This document shows, one piece after another, positions 19,426 through 26,568 of a DNA stretch of 34,931 nucleotides. Positions within the stretch are counted from its first letter, which is position 1, and each line of letters opens with the position of its first letter. This DNA is from Collinsella sp. (lineage in GTDB: Bacteria > Actinomycetota > Coriobacteriia > Coriobacteriales > Coriobacteriaceae): positions 1 through 34,931 of the forward strand of contig DXMX01000010.1 of assembly GCA_019413955.1 (NCBI GenBank). Reading direction: 5' to 3'. Both the position numbers and the translations under genes were made by a program. Below the pieces are notes generated by a model, which was given only the letters and a program-made list of their open reading frames with translations, had not been told where the DNA came from and searched no databases.

Positions 19426-19464
19426 ACGGGGACGCAGGACAATCTGCGTCCCCGTTTTTGTTTT
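19426..19464 (+). terminator. Terminator of the marR-ABC exporter operon
   Basis: ACGGGGACGCAG and CTGCGTCCCCGT form a perfect 12-bp stem with a 6-nt loop, followed by TTTTGTTTT. It lies 33 bp after the exporter stop codon. Confidence 0.92.
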
Positions 19465-19519
19465 GCAGCCCTCGAACCGCCTCCCCTGGGACCTGATTGA
19501 CGCCCTCCCTCAAGGCCCC

Positions 19520-19748
19520 GTGGACAAAAAATGGCAAATATGAGTACTGTTACTTTTTTAGTAACATCCAAAACGACCCAAAACACCGCTCTTGTAGCTT
19601 GTATGCACCTCCACATTGCTCGATCAGCTCTGTATCAGGCTTATATGTACTAGCGTTAATGAACATATTTACTTTATGTCCATTATTTTGTGGGAGCAAT
19701 ATGGCACTACAGCAGCAACAGTACTCATATTTGGCATTTTTTGCCCAC
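19520..19748. repeat. MITE-like element with 33-bp inverted ends
   Basis: The left end (19520-19552, starting GTGGACAAAAAATGGCAAAT) and right end (19716-19748) are inverted copies differing at only a few positions, enclosing about 165 bp of AT-rich DNA with no coding potential. It lies in an intergenic region. No flanking target duplication is obvious to me. It could be a non-autonomous transposable element or a structured RNA. Confidence 0.6.
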
Positions 19749-19837
19749 AGGGCTTGGAGAACGCCCAACAATCTGGCAATACCAGCAAGCAAACCGCGTC
19801 CGCTGGCGCAAGGAGTTTCCCCAAGTGCCAGCACATA

Positions 19838-19921
19838 AGGAACGTCCCCAACTGCCAGGTTTGAAAGGTAGTCATTGGGGACGTTCTTAAACGACTAGTC
19901 AAACAACAAGAACGTCCCCAA
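19838..19921. repeat. Three copies of a GAACGTCCCCAA motif
   Basis: AGGAACGTCCCCAA at 19838-19851, its inverted copy TTGGGGACGTTCTT at 19875-19888 and a third direct copy at 19908-19921. The first two would pair as a 12-bp stem or more. Likely a small intergenic palindrome family with part of a neighbouring copy. Confidence 0.55.
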
Positions 19922-20064
19922 CAACTACTTATAAACGGCAGACTATCCACTCTCATTCTGCGAGCACTCATTTAAGTCTGTCCCCAATGAGTGCCCTGGA
20001 GCAGGACAACTCCGCAGGTAGAGGACGGACAGCGAGCGCCGTCCAGAGCGTACAAGTTGGCATG

Positions 20065-20106
20065 AAAAAGGCAGGGCATTGACCTTCTGGTCATGCCTTG
20101 CCTTTT
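20065..20106 (-). terminator. Terminator of the DAHP synthase gene
   Basis: The minus-strand transcript forms AAAAGGCAAGGCATGACC against GGTCAATGCCCTGCCTTTTT around a short loop, ending in T5. The stem also begins with A-rich sequence, so it could act in both directions. Confidence 0.75.
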
Positions 20107-20148
20107 GAATGACAAATTGTCGCTCTGGGCGGCGCGCAGCGTCGAGCC

Positions 20149-20176
20149 GTTACGCGGGTTGGTAAACCCGCGTAAC
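20149..20176 (-). other. Stop-proximal 12-bp hairpin of the DAHP synthase gene
   Basis: GTTACGCGGGTT and AACCCGCGTAAC pair perfectly around GGTA, touching the stop codon. No U-tract follows; a 3' stabilising structure upstream of the true terminator is likely. Confidence 0.55.
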
Positions 20177-21207
20177 TAAACACGCTCCGCGATCTCGTGG
20201 ATCAGATAGTCGGTCTTTTCCCAGCCCAGGCACGGGTCGGTGATCGACTTGCCAAAGACGCCGCCGTCGACCGGCTGGTTGCCATCCTCCAGGTAGGACT
20301 CGATCATAAAGCCCTTGACCAGTTTGGAGATGGATTCGTTGCGGCGACAGCTGTCGAGCACTTCCTTGCAGATGCGATACTGCTCCAGCGGGCGCTTGCC
20401 CGAGTTGTCATGGTTGCAGTCGATAACCGCCGCCGGGTTGGCGTAGCCGGCGTGCTCGGTATAGCGCTCGGCAAGGCGCTCCAGGTGCTCGTAGTGGTAA
20501 TTGGGGTAAGTGCGACCGTCGAGACCGATGTAGCCGCGCATGACGGCGTGCGCGAGCGGGTTGCCGTCGCACTCGACCTCCCAGTTGCGGAAGATAAAGC
20601 TCTGGTGCGCCTGGGCGGCGTAGATGGAGTTGAGCATGACGGTAGTGGAACCGGCTGTAGGATTTTTCATGCCCACCGGCACCGAAATGCCGCTCGACAC
20701 CAGACGGTGCTCCTGGTTCTCGACCGAACGCGCACCCACGGCGACGTAGCTCAACAGGTCGACGAGGTACTGGTAGTTGGACGGGTAGAGCATCTCGTCG
20801 GCAGTGAAGAAGCCAGTCTCCTCGATGACGCGCAAGTGCATGTGGCGAATGGCCTTAACGCCTTCGAGCAGATCGTCGGGCGCCTCGGGATCGGGGTTGT
20901 GCAGCAGGCCCTTGTAACCGGTGCCCTTGGTGCGCGGCTTGTTGGTGTAGACGCGCGGGATGATGATGAGCTTGTCCTTGACCTCCTCGGCGGTTTTGGC
21001 CAGGCGGTTCATGTACTCGAGGACCGAGTCCTCGCGGTCGGCAGAGCACGGTCCGATGATGAGCACCTTGCGCGCGTCCTCGCCGGTAAAGACCTTGGCG
21101 ACCTCGGCGTCGAATGCCTGCTTTTTGGCGGTAAGCTCGGCGGAAAGCGGCATTTCCTCGCGGATCTCCATGGGAATCGGCAGCCTGCGTTTGAAATCCA
21201 TGGCCAT
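20176..21207 (-). CDS. aroG: 3-deoxy-7-phosphoheptulonate (DAHP) synthase, type I AroG-like
   Basis: This 343-residue cytoplasmic enzyme condenses phosphoenolpyruvate with erythrose-4-phosphate, the first step of the shikimate pathway to aromatic amino acids. Family blocks are IGPCSADRED, PRVYTNKPRTKGTGYKGL, GARSVENQEHR, VGMKNPTAG, and the metal-site region IDCNHDNSGK and ESYLEDGNQP near the end. The length fits the E. coli AroG/F/H type with a short N-terminal extension that in that group carries feedback control. The ATG at 21207 has AGGAGG at 6 nt. It is a single-gene unit with its own promoter and terminator. No T-box or trp leader is seen in the short 5' UTR. Confidence 0.95.
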   Translation of the reverse strand: MAMDFKRRLPIPMEIREEMPLSAELTAKKQAFDAEVAKVFTGEDARKVLIIGPCSADREDSVLEYMNRLAKTAEEVKDKLIIIPRVYTNKPRTKGTGYKGLLHNPDPEAPDDLLEGVKAIRHMHLRVIEETGFFTADEMLYPSNYQYLVDLLSYVAVGARSVENQEHRLVSSGISVPVGMKNPTAGSTTVMLNSIYAAQAHQSFIFRNWEVECDGNPLAHAVMRGYIGLDGRTYPNYHYEHLERLAERYTEHAGYANPAAVIDCNHDNSGKRPLEQYRICKEVLDSCRRNESISKLVKGFMIESYLEDGNQPVDGGVFGKSITDPCLGWEKTDYLIHEIAERV

Positions 21208-21259
21208 GCGGGGCCTCCTCAATCAAATAAGTCAAAGTGTGAATTGTCGAATGCTCGGC

Positions 21260-21288
21260 ATTATCCGCTGTCGCACGCTAAAGTGCAA
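21260..21288 (-). promoter_or_regulatory. Promoter of the DAHP synthase gene
   Basis: Minus strand TTGCAC, exactly 17 nt, GATAAT; the start codon is about 50 nt further on. This is one of the clearest sigma-70-type promoters in the window. Confidence 0.7.
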
Positions 21289-21336
21289 GCACGACCAACC
21301 AAAAAGGGAACGGATGACACGAGGACTTGCTTACCA

Positions 21337-21402
21337 CGAGAGTGGATAATCTCCCATTTTCGGCCTATGTCCGCGCCAAAAGCGGGAGATTATCCACTCT
21401 CG
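21337..21402. repeat. 19-bp perfect inverted repeat
   Basis: CGAGAGTGGATAATCTCCC (21337-21355) recurs as its exact complement at 21384-21402, with weaker complementarity continuing outside both arms (CTTGCT... and ...AGCAAG). A related fragment (CTATCCACTCTC) lies near 19940. It sits upstream of the DAHP synthase promoter. Probably a dispersed palindromic repeat. Confidence 0.6.
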
Positions 21403-21440
21403 TCGAGCAAGCGTCCGAAAATCCTCGCTCGTGACCTACC

Positions 21441-21700
21441 AAAAAGGGACAGGTTTATTTTGGCAGGTTTTATCTGGGCAAACGCCAAAACCACCACAAA
21501 GGGGACAGGCACCTTTGTGGTGGTTTGCTCATGGCGGTCTTCTGGCGAAAACTAAGTGAGTAGACTTTTTGCGAAAGGCCAAGCACGCCCCAAAACGCCA
21601 CAGCTCTGGCCTGCGGTTTTATTGAGCTTGTACCGCGATGTGCTCGGCAGGTTCCAAAAAGCCTACTCACTTGCATTTGGGGCGCGCCGGATAGGTGAAA
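21441..21700 (+). repeat. Dispersed intergenic repeat, left copy flanking the cassette
   Basis: Starting at about AAAAAGGGACAGGTTTATTT, this segment is repeated in the same orientation at 26247-26490. Shared blocks include GTTTTATCTGGGCAAACGCC, GCACGCCCCAAAACGCCAC and the inverted pair AAGTGAGTAG...CTACTCACTT (21554-21570 with 21656-21672). A 15-bp hairpin AAACCACCACAAAGG (21488-21502 with 21512-21526) occupies the position of a different hairpin in the other copy. No coding potential is seen. Confidence 0.75.
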
Positions 21701-21765
21701 ATACCACCGCAGAAGAGGTACTTCTTTCGCGGTCTTTCGCGGCATCCTTTGCTACCACGGTTTCA

Positions 21766-21905
21766 ATCGTCTCAATCTGTAACATGTAGAGGTAAAATCG
21801 CCGTTTTGCTGTTACAGATCAAGACGATCAACATAGTGCGAGTTGAATAGTCTCAATCTGAAACAGATGGAAACGTTATTACCAGCCAAGTGTTACAGAT
21901 TGAGA
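21766..21905. repeat. Four alternating copies of TGTTACAGATTGAGA
   Basis: The 15-nt motif occurs inverted at about 21769-21784, direct at 21810-21824 (two mismatches), inverted at 21850-21865 (one mismatch) and direct at 21891-21905 (exact). The first pair extends to 19 nt on each side (ATCGTCTCAATCTGTAACA). The four sites lie between the left flanking repeat and the 3' end of the secreted-protein gene. Spacing is about 26-28 nt between arms, which is consistent with protein binding or recombination sites rather than with CRISPR. Confidence 0.6.
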
Positions 21906-21977
21906 TAAACGCAGGAGCGGCAGCGTTAGATCAATCCTCCGCAAAGTAATTCGGAGAGAATCTGGTCCTAGGGTTAT

Positions 21978-22331
21978 CTACCAGGTACGATATGTGCACT
22001 TATATTTCGTCTCAAACCCAGGCATTCCGTTCCCGCGTGGGCTTAACGCTGCACCTGTATAGAGGATCGTTTGCCCCGTACGAGAATAAGAGGTTTTGAA
22101 AGACAACCTCTTGTATGTCTGGTCGAAGCAATCAACATTCTCGCTCGGGTAGCTCGCGGTGGAGAACGATTTGTAGGTGTCCAAGACATCCGCCGTCACA
22201 AGACGACAAGGTGCAACAGAACCCGTATCTGGCTGCGCCGTCGCATAATTGGGAATTGCGCCCATCGACAGTGCAAGCATAAAACATGCGGCCAATGCCT
22301 TCGCCAAGTTCTTCGATATATGTCGTTTCAT
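21978..22331 (-). CDS. Small secreted protein with three cysteines, function unknown
   Basis: This is a 117-residue protein that I do not recognise. A clear Sec signal peptide (basic MKRHISKNLAK, hydrophobic core ALAACFMLALSMGAI, likely cleavage after YATA) leaves a mature part of about 84 residues with Cys in APCRL, VDCFD and YKCTY, several aromatic residues and a C-terminal Trp. It follows the ABC permease-ATPase gene by 15 bp, with GAGAGGAAG just before the ATG, so the two are probably co-translated. A secreted peptide beside a dedicated ABC transporter suggests a bacteriocin-like toxin, a signal or a protein the transporter protects against. I do not see the lactococcin 972 pattern. Its codon use and base composition are AT-richer than the surrounding housekeeping genes. 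Confidence 0.75.
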   Translation of the reverse strand: MKRHISKNLAKALAACFMLALSMGAIPNYATAQPDTGSVAPCRLVTADVLDTYKSFSTASYPSENVDCFDQTYKRLSFKTSYSRTGQTILYTGAALSPRGNGMPGFETKYKCTYRTW

Positions 22332-22346
22332 GGTTATCTTCCTCTC

Positions 22347-24248
22347 CTAGTTTTTGCTGTCGTTCGTCTTGAATAGCTGCGCGTACACATTACCGATCCA
22401 TTTCGAATCACCTCCCATTTCTCGAGTAACGAAGTGCGAATCATCTCGTGTGAGCAAGACGGAGCCATCGCAGAGCGATTCGAGATTCCCGATAAGATGG
22501 GAAGAGATAATGACATGCGCTCCCCTACCTGCTTCATCTCTAAGAGCATTCGAAACGATTGCGACATGTCCCACATCAAGCGCATTCATGGGCTCATCCA
22601 AAAGGACGACTTCGCAATAGGACATATACGCCATCGCCACATTGAGTAATTGTCTATTTCCATCAGACAGCCTAGATACGGGCGTATTCTTCAACCCAGT
22701 CAAGTCAAAGCGATCAAGCACTTGGTCCAAAGTGCGAGGTGAATGCCAAATTCGCCTGCATCGGTCGAGATGGAAAGCGACTGTCATGTATGGAATCAAT
22801 AGAGACGGCCCATTCGGAACCAAGAAGAATTCCTTTCTCATTTCCTCACAGTCGACACATGCTTTTGCATGAAAACAAAGAGAACCTGACACGCGCACTG
22901 ATGGCCCAGCGTCTCCCCAAAGAGCATTAAGTAACGTAGTCTTGCCATATCCATTTGGCGCGACAAGACCCCATATCTGGCCAGCGGGCATATCAAACTG
23001 CAATCCCTTTGCCAGCTGGTTTTTTTCAACCGTCAACACATCCAGCGACAGAGAGAGCAAGCTTTTCTCGCCCAAACTATCCGGACTAATATGGTTCCAG
23101 GCCCAGCGATTCTTGCTTTTTAGACGCGAAAACGAGATGATTCCCAACGCACAGACAACAAGCGTGCCCATTACGGCAAAGAAACAGTGCAGCGCACTGG
23201 CTTCAGGAACTAGTGATACCTCAGCTCCATTGGCGTAAGAAGCGCCGCCGAGTGCAAGCGAAGAGACAGAATAGCTCGGCACCATATACGGCAGCAGCGC
23301 ATGCCATGGAGCATCTTTGCTCGCATAAAACGGAAGCTGGCTTATGCCCCCCACAAGAGCGACCACCATGGACGAAATGGCCCTGTTTCTGCTTCCTGCG
23401 TATACGCACACGCCCAAACAAGCAAACATCATAGACAACGCAGCCTCAAAGACAGCAAATAGCCCAAGCTGAACTAACACAGTTCTTTCGACCACGTCAC
23501 CATACTGAATGAATACGACTGGGTACTCCGTCTGACCGGCACCGTTAAGCACCGTTGCCAATACAAAACAGGGAGCCAACGCCAGAACCAAAACCGTCAT
23601 CGATGCAATGCCAGAGACGAGAACGCGGCATGCATTCATCTCTAACTTTGACAACAAAGCCCGATCGTAGAACCGCTTTCCATCCCCCTCAAGCGACATA
23701 TAGAGGACGAGAACCGGAACTAAAAGCCACGCTATTGCAGGAACAGCGCCGCAATAATATGCAAGAAGAATCATCCCAGGCATTTTTGTTGTTGAGCCGT
23801 ACGATTCCGGATGGGGCAGCATTGCTATGGCTCGGGGAAGACGCTCTTGGGCCTCAAGAGATAGCTCCGAATCAACGCCATTCAAATAACCGAGTCGGTA
23901 TTCCTTGAGCAATAGATTGTCGTAATCGGCAATCGCATCGTAATACCCTCTGGAATCTGCCTTGTTTTCAAGCGCTCGATCAAGACACGCCCTTTCGTCG
24001 GCAATGATGCTGTTGAGCTCCTGTGGGGCGGTGTCATAAACGCCGCCAGAGACTTGAGAGGCCAACAATGCCCTCTGCTCCTCGATGGAACCTCTGCCAT
24101 ATAGATAATCTGCCCCCGTTGGAACGGATAGAAAAACCGGGATGCAGAATACGAGCGCGAGCAGCGCCGTCAACAACATAATTCCCCGGTTGCGCGCAAG
24201 AACTTCTAAATTAAGCCGTACATATGTGAGGCAATCACAAACCCTCAC
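22347..24248 (-). CDS. ABC-2-type permease fused to a C-terminal ATP-binding domain
   Basis: This protein of about 633 residues has an N-terminal span (about 21-41), a roughly 110-residue outside loop, then about five more spans up to residue 375, and an ATPase at about 400-633. Walker A is APNGYGKTT (430-438), signature LSDGNRQ (527-533), Walker B VVLLDEP (547-553), switch His in SSHL (about 584). The usual Q-loop Gln appears replaced: LPQ-type sequence reads VPN. ABC-2 permeases normally have a separate ATPase, so the fusion is unusual. The GTG at 24248 follows GGAGG at 7-8 nt; the longer frame begins before it without one. The order with the membrane regulator upstream and the secreted protein downstream suggests export, lipid extraction or self-immunity. 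Confidence 0.82.
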   Translation of the reverse strand: MRVCDCLTYVRLNLEVLARNRGIMLLTALLALVFCIPVFLSVPTGADYLYGRGSIEEQRALLASQVSGGVYDTAPQELNSIIADERACLDRALENKADSRGYYDAIADYDNLLLKEYRLGYLNGVDSELSLEAQERLPRAIAMLPHPESYGSTTKMPGMILLAYYCGAVPAIAWLLVPVLVLYMSLEGDGKRFYDRALLSKLEMNACRVLVSGIASMTVLVLALAPCFVLATVLNGAGQTEYPVVFIQYGDVVERTVLVQLGLFAVFEAALSMMFACLGVCVYAGSRNRAISSMVVALVGGISQLPFYASKDAPWHALLPYMVPSYSVSSLALGGASYANGAEVSLVPEASALHCFFAVMGTLVVCALGIISFSRLKSKNRWAWNHISPDSLGEKSLLSLSLDVLTVEKNQLAKGLQFDMPAGQIWGLVAPNGYGKTTLLNALWGDAGPSVRVSGSLCFHAKACVDCEEMRKEFFLVPNGPSLLIPYMTVAFHLDRCRRIWHSPRTLDQVLDRFDLTGLKNTPVSRLSDGNRQLLNVAMAYMSYCEVVLLDEPMNALDVGHVAIVSNALRDEAGRGAHVIISSHLIGNLESLCDGSVLLTRDDSHFVTREMGGDSKWIGNVYAQLFKTNDSKN

Positions 24249-24372
24249 AGCAAGCACCTCCGGTTCGCAACACACGGATCGTCGGACCCGTTGTCCGGAA
24301 GTATCGCCTTCATCGTCTGAACTGTCTGTAGACGTGCGGGATGGACTTATGATCTTGTTTGTCTACAGGCTT

Positions 24373-26106
24373 CTACCTGCCATTTTCTACAACATCAGCT
24401 ATAAGACAAAATACTTTATCTCTAAGTTCACGCTCCGAGTGAACTCCAAGCAAGGCATAGCTCTTGCTCTTGGCCTCTTTGACGGTTCCCCGAGCAACAT
24501 TAAGATGCGCGCAAATCTCGGTGGTTCTATTGCCATCAAAAACGCATGCCATGATGTCGGCATAAAGCGGCGTGAAGCCAAGCCTCAAGAAAGCCTCACG
24601 CACGGCATCGCGTCGATCACCCGCCCGAGCTGCATCTTTCAAACGCAAGGATAGCAGCGAATAAGTCAGAAGGATAAGTACGACAAGGAACGCGATCACG
24701 CGTAAAGCAGGCAAAAGGACGCCAACGGACTCACCGCTCCCAACGGACTCAAAGAAAATGTACAGTCGACTCACTGCATCGTGAGCCCAGAACGCTATTC
24801 CGGCACCCGCGGATACCGAAGAAAGACTCAGTTCAGGTGAGCAACATAAATGCATTTCTGTCATCCGCCGTATAACAGCATAGCAACACAGGGCCAAAAG
24901 CACTGTGGCTATCGATAGGATTATCACATCATGCTCAAAGCTGAAGCATACGAGGATTTCCTCGATGCCCATTCCAGACGCATACATAAACAGGAAGCAG
25001 GCGAAGACTATCCTGCAGTTCCGATTGGACGATGAGAGCCTCAGTGATTCTGAACGGTGATCATGGTCATTTGTTGCGTCGAAATGCCACGTATCCTTTG
25101 ACGAAAGAAGTTCAGCCGTCGCCTCCGAAATGCTTTTATATCCAGTTTTAGTCAAGGCCCGCGACAAATAGGTACGGGCGGTAGACGGGGAAATATCCAA
25201 GGCAGAAGCAATCTCCTCGTACGTTTTTCCCTCTATCCTCATAGAGAAAACCGCGGACTCCCTTTGAGAAAAACCCAAAGTCGCAGGGATATCGGCAACT
25301 GCAGAGCGTTTTCCTCCTAATTTGGCATCCGCAGAAAAAGCGCTCGTTAAGTCGGGTAACGATCGCATTATGGCCCTGACAAGGATGCTGCCCAAGACAG
25401 TCACCAGAAGCAGTGCGATCTCTTGACGCCCACCAAAGCTCAGGAGCACAGCTCCGATGTTTATATTGCGCGAAAACAAACAATCCAAATCAAGAGCAAC
25501 GGCAGCATTACCAAACGCAAGAGGTTCGACGAGCGAGGCAGCAACCCCCATCTCGGCGTTAACGGAAAGGATAGAACCGATGGACTCCATCAACGAGGCG
25601 AGAAGAAACTGAAGGCCAACAAGCAAAGCAATCAAGAGTACAACGGGGCTGTAAAGGGCGAGCTCAGGATACCCATGGAGAACAGGGCCATCGGCTACAT
25701 GTTTCCCCGTTGATCCCGCACGCATGTTTGTGAATTCACCGCCAAGCGCCCAAGAACAGCAAGCGACAAGCAAGGGGGCTAGCAACAACAAAATGAACGC
25801 GAGCGCCGAAACCACACCATGAAATTGATGAAACACATTAAGAGATACCGTGAACATCGCGAGAAGTGCAATATCTACGAGCATAAGTCCAAAAAGCCGT
25901 TTGGAAATACCCGGTCTCACGGGGCGAGAGATGAGACCCACACAGAAGCCCGAAAGCAGATGCAGACCGATAAGAACGGTGCCAGAAAGGCCCGCATAAA
26001 TACTTGGCGCCATACAATACAGACCAGCCGCCCCTATAAACAACATAATTGAATGCCAGAGGAACGAGCGCTTTACGTTTTGTAGATCAGCCGCCTCGAT
26101 TGCCAT
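24373..26106 (-). CDS. Membrane-bound regulator with two LuxR-type HTH domains
   Basis: This 577-residue protein consists of two membrane-plus-HTH units in tandem. Unit 1 has about six or seven predicted spans (14-245) and a LuxR/GerE-type HTH at about 276-335 (GKTYEEIASALDISPSTARTYL). Unit 2 has about four spans (365-486) and a more divergent HTH at about 508-570 (GNRTTEICAHLNVARGTVKE). Membrane-anchored LuxR regulators are common in Coriobacteriia, but with one HTH at the C-terminus; an internal HTH followed by more spans is odd and suggests gene fusion or internal duplication. The ATG at 26106 has AGGAG at 10 nt; the one at 26130 has none. It lies 124 bp upstream of the ABC gene on the same strand and probably senses something at the membrane and controls the cassette. 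Confidence 0.85.
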   Translation of the reverse strand: MAIEAADLQNVKRSFLWHSIMLFIGAAGLYCMAPSIYAGLSGTVLIGLHLLSGFCVGLISRPVRPGISKRLFGLMLVDIALLAMFTVSLNVFHQFHGVVSALAFILLLLAPLLVACCSWALGGEFTNMRAGSTGKHVADGPVLHGYPELALYSPVVLLIALLVGLQFLLASLMESIGSILSVNAEMGVAASLVEPLAFGNAAVALDLDCLFSRNINIGAVLLSFGGRQEIALLLVTVLGSILVRAIMRSLPDLTSAFSADAKLGGKRSAVADIPATLGFSQRESAVFSMRIEGKTYEEIASALDISPSTARTYLSRALTKTGYKSISEATAELLSSKDTWHFDATNDHDHRSESLRLSSSNRNCRIVFACFLFMYASGMGIEEILVCFSFEHDVIILSIATVLLALCCYAVIRRMTEMHLCCSPELSLSSVSAGAGIAFWAHDAVSRLYIFFESVGSGESVGVLLPALRVIAFLVVLILLTYSLLSLRLKDAARAGDRRDAVREAFLRLGFTPLYADIMACVFDGNRTTEICAHLNVARGTVKEAKSKSYALLGVHSERELRDKVFCLIADVVENGR

Positions 26107-26246
26107 AAATTCAAAGCTCCTAGATAGCATTTTGGCTATTTTAACATCGGCCCCAGCGTTAAAAAACTGTTACCCGAATTAATCAATATACCCCCTCCGC
26201 TAAAAGGCACCACGCTCATCCTCCACTTCTGGGAGCGCTAGCCTGT

Positions 26247-26490
26247 CAAAAGGGGACAGGTTTATTTTGGTAGGTTTTATCTGGGCAAACGCCAGGCGCC
26301 GCGAGGGAGCCGCCTTCCCTCGTGGCGGTCTTCTAGCAGAAAAACCAAGTGAGTAGGTTTTTTTGCAGAAGGCCGAGCACGCCCCAAAACGCCACAGCTC
26401 TGACCTGCAGTTTTATAGATCATTTGTCGCGATGTACTCGGCAGGTTCAAAAAAGTCTACTCACTTGTATCTGAGACGCACCAGATTGGC
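26247..26490 (+). repeat. Dispersed intergenic repeat, right copy flanking the cassette
   Basis: This is the second, same-orientation copy of the repeat at 21441-21700, with AAGTGAGTAG (26347-26356) and CTACTCACTT (about 26457-26466) as internal inverted arms. At the position of the left copy's AAACCACCACAAAGG hairpin it has a different but also self-complementary one, CGCCGCGAGGGA with TTCCCTCGTGGCG (about 26296-26327). It ends at the terminator of the BceB-like gene. Confidence 0.75.
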
Positions 26491-26530
26491 AAAAACCGCC
26501 GCGAAAGGGCCCCTGGTCCCTTCGCGGCGG
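26491..26530 (-). terminator. Terminator of the BceAB-like operon
   Basis: The minus-strand transcript pairs CCGCCGCGAAGGG with CCCTTTCGCGGCGG (one bulged base), followed by TTTTTG. It lies about 40 bp after the permease stop. Confidence 0.85.
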
Positions 26531-26568
26531 TCATACGCCTCTAATTATGCGACGGTTTTGCCCGCTTG

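Larger units (their letters stand above)
19394..20175. other. Repeat-rich intergenic region
   Basis: No protein gene is supported; the open frames have no ribosome binding sites and follow the repeats. It holds the exporter terminator (19426-19464), a MITE-like element with 33-bp inverted ends (19520-19748), three copies of a GAACGTCCCCAA motif (19838-19921), and a terminator and stop-proximal hairpin of the DAHP synthase gene (20065-20176). Confidence 0.7.
26107..26568. other. Intergenic region between the cassette and the BceAB genes
   Basis: It holds the upstream region of the dual-HTH regulator (AT-rich; a possible minus-strand -10 TAAAAT near 26145 but no convincing -35), the right flanking repeat and the terminator of the BceB-like permease gene. 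No protein or RNA gene is supported. Confidence 0.6.

Noticed and set aside
19550..19834. Small minus-strand protein of 94 codons within the repeat-rich region
   Set aside because: It crosses the inverted end of the MITE-like element, has no ribosome binding site and no recognisable features.
21766..21905. CRISPR array
   Set aside because: The repeated units alternate in orientation, are only 15-19 nt long and imperfect, and no cas genes are nearby.
21978..22331. Lactococcin 972-type bacteriocin
   Set aside because: The layout (signal peptide, adjacent ABC transporter) is similar, but the family's Trp/Gly/Tyr-rich N-terminal motif is missing and the cysteines do not fit.
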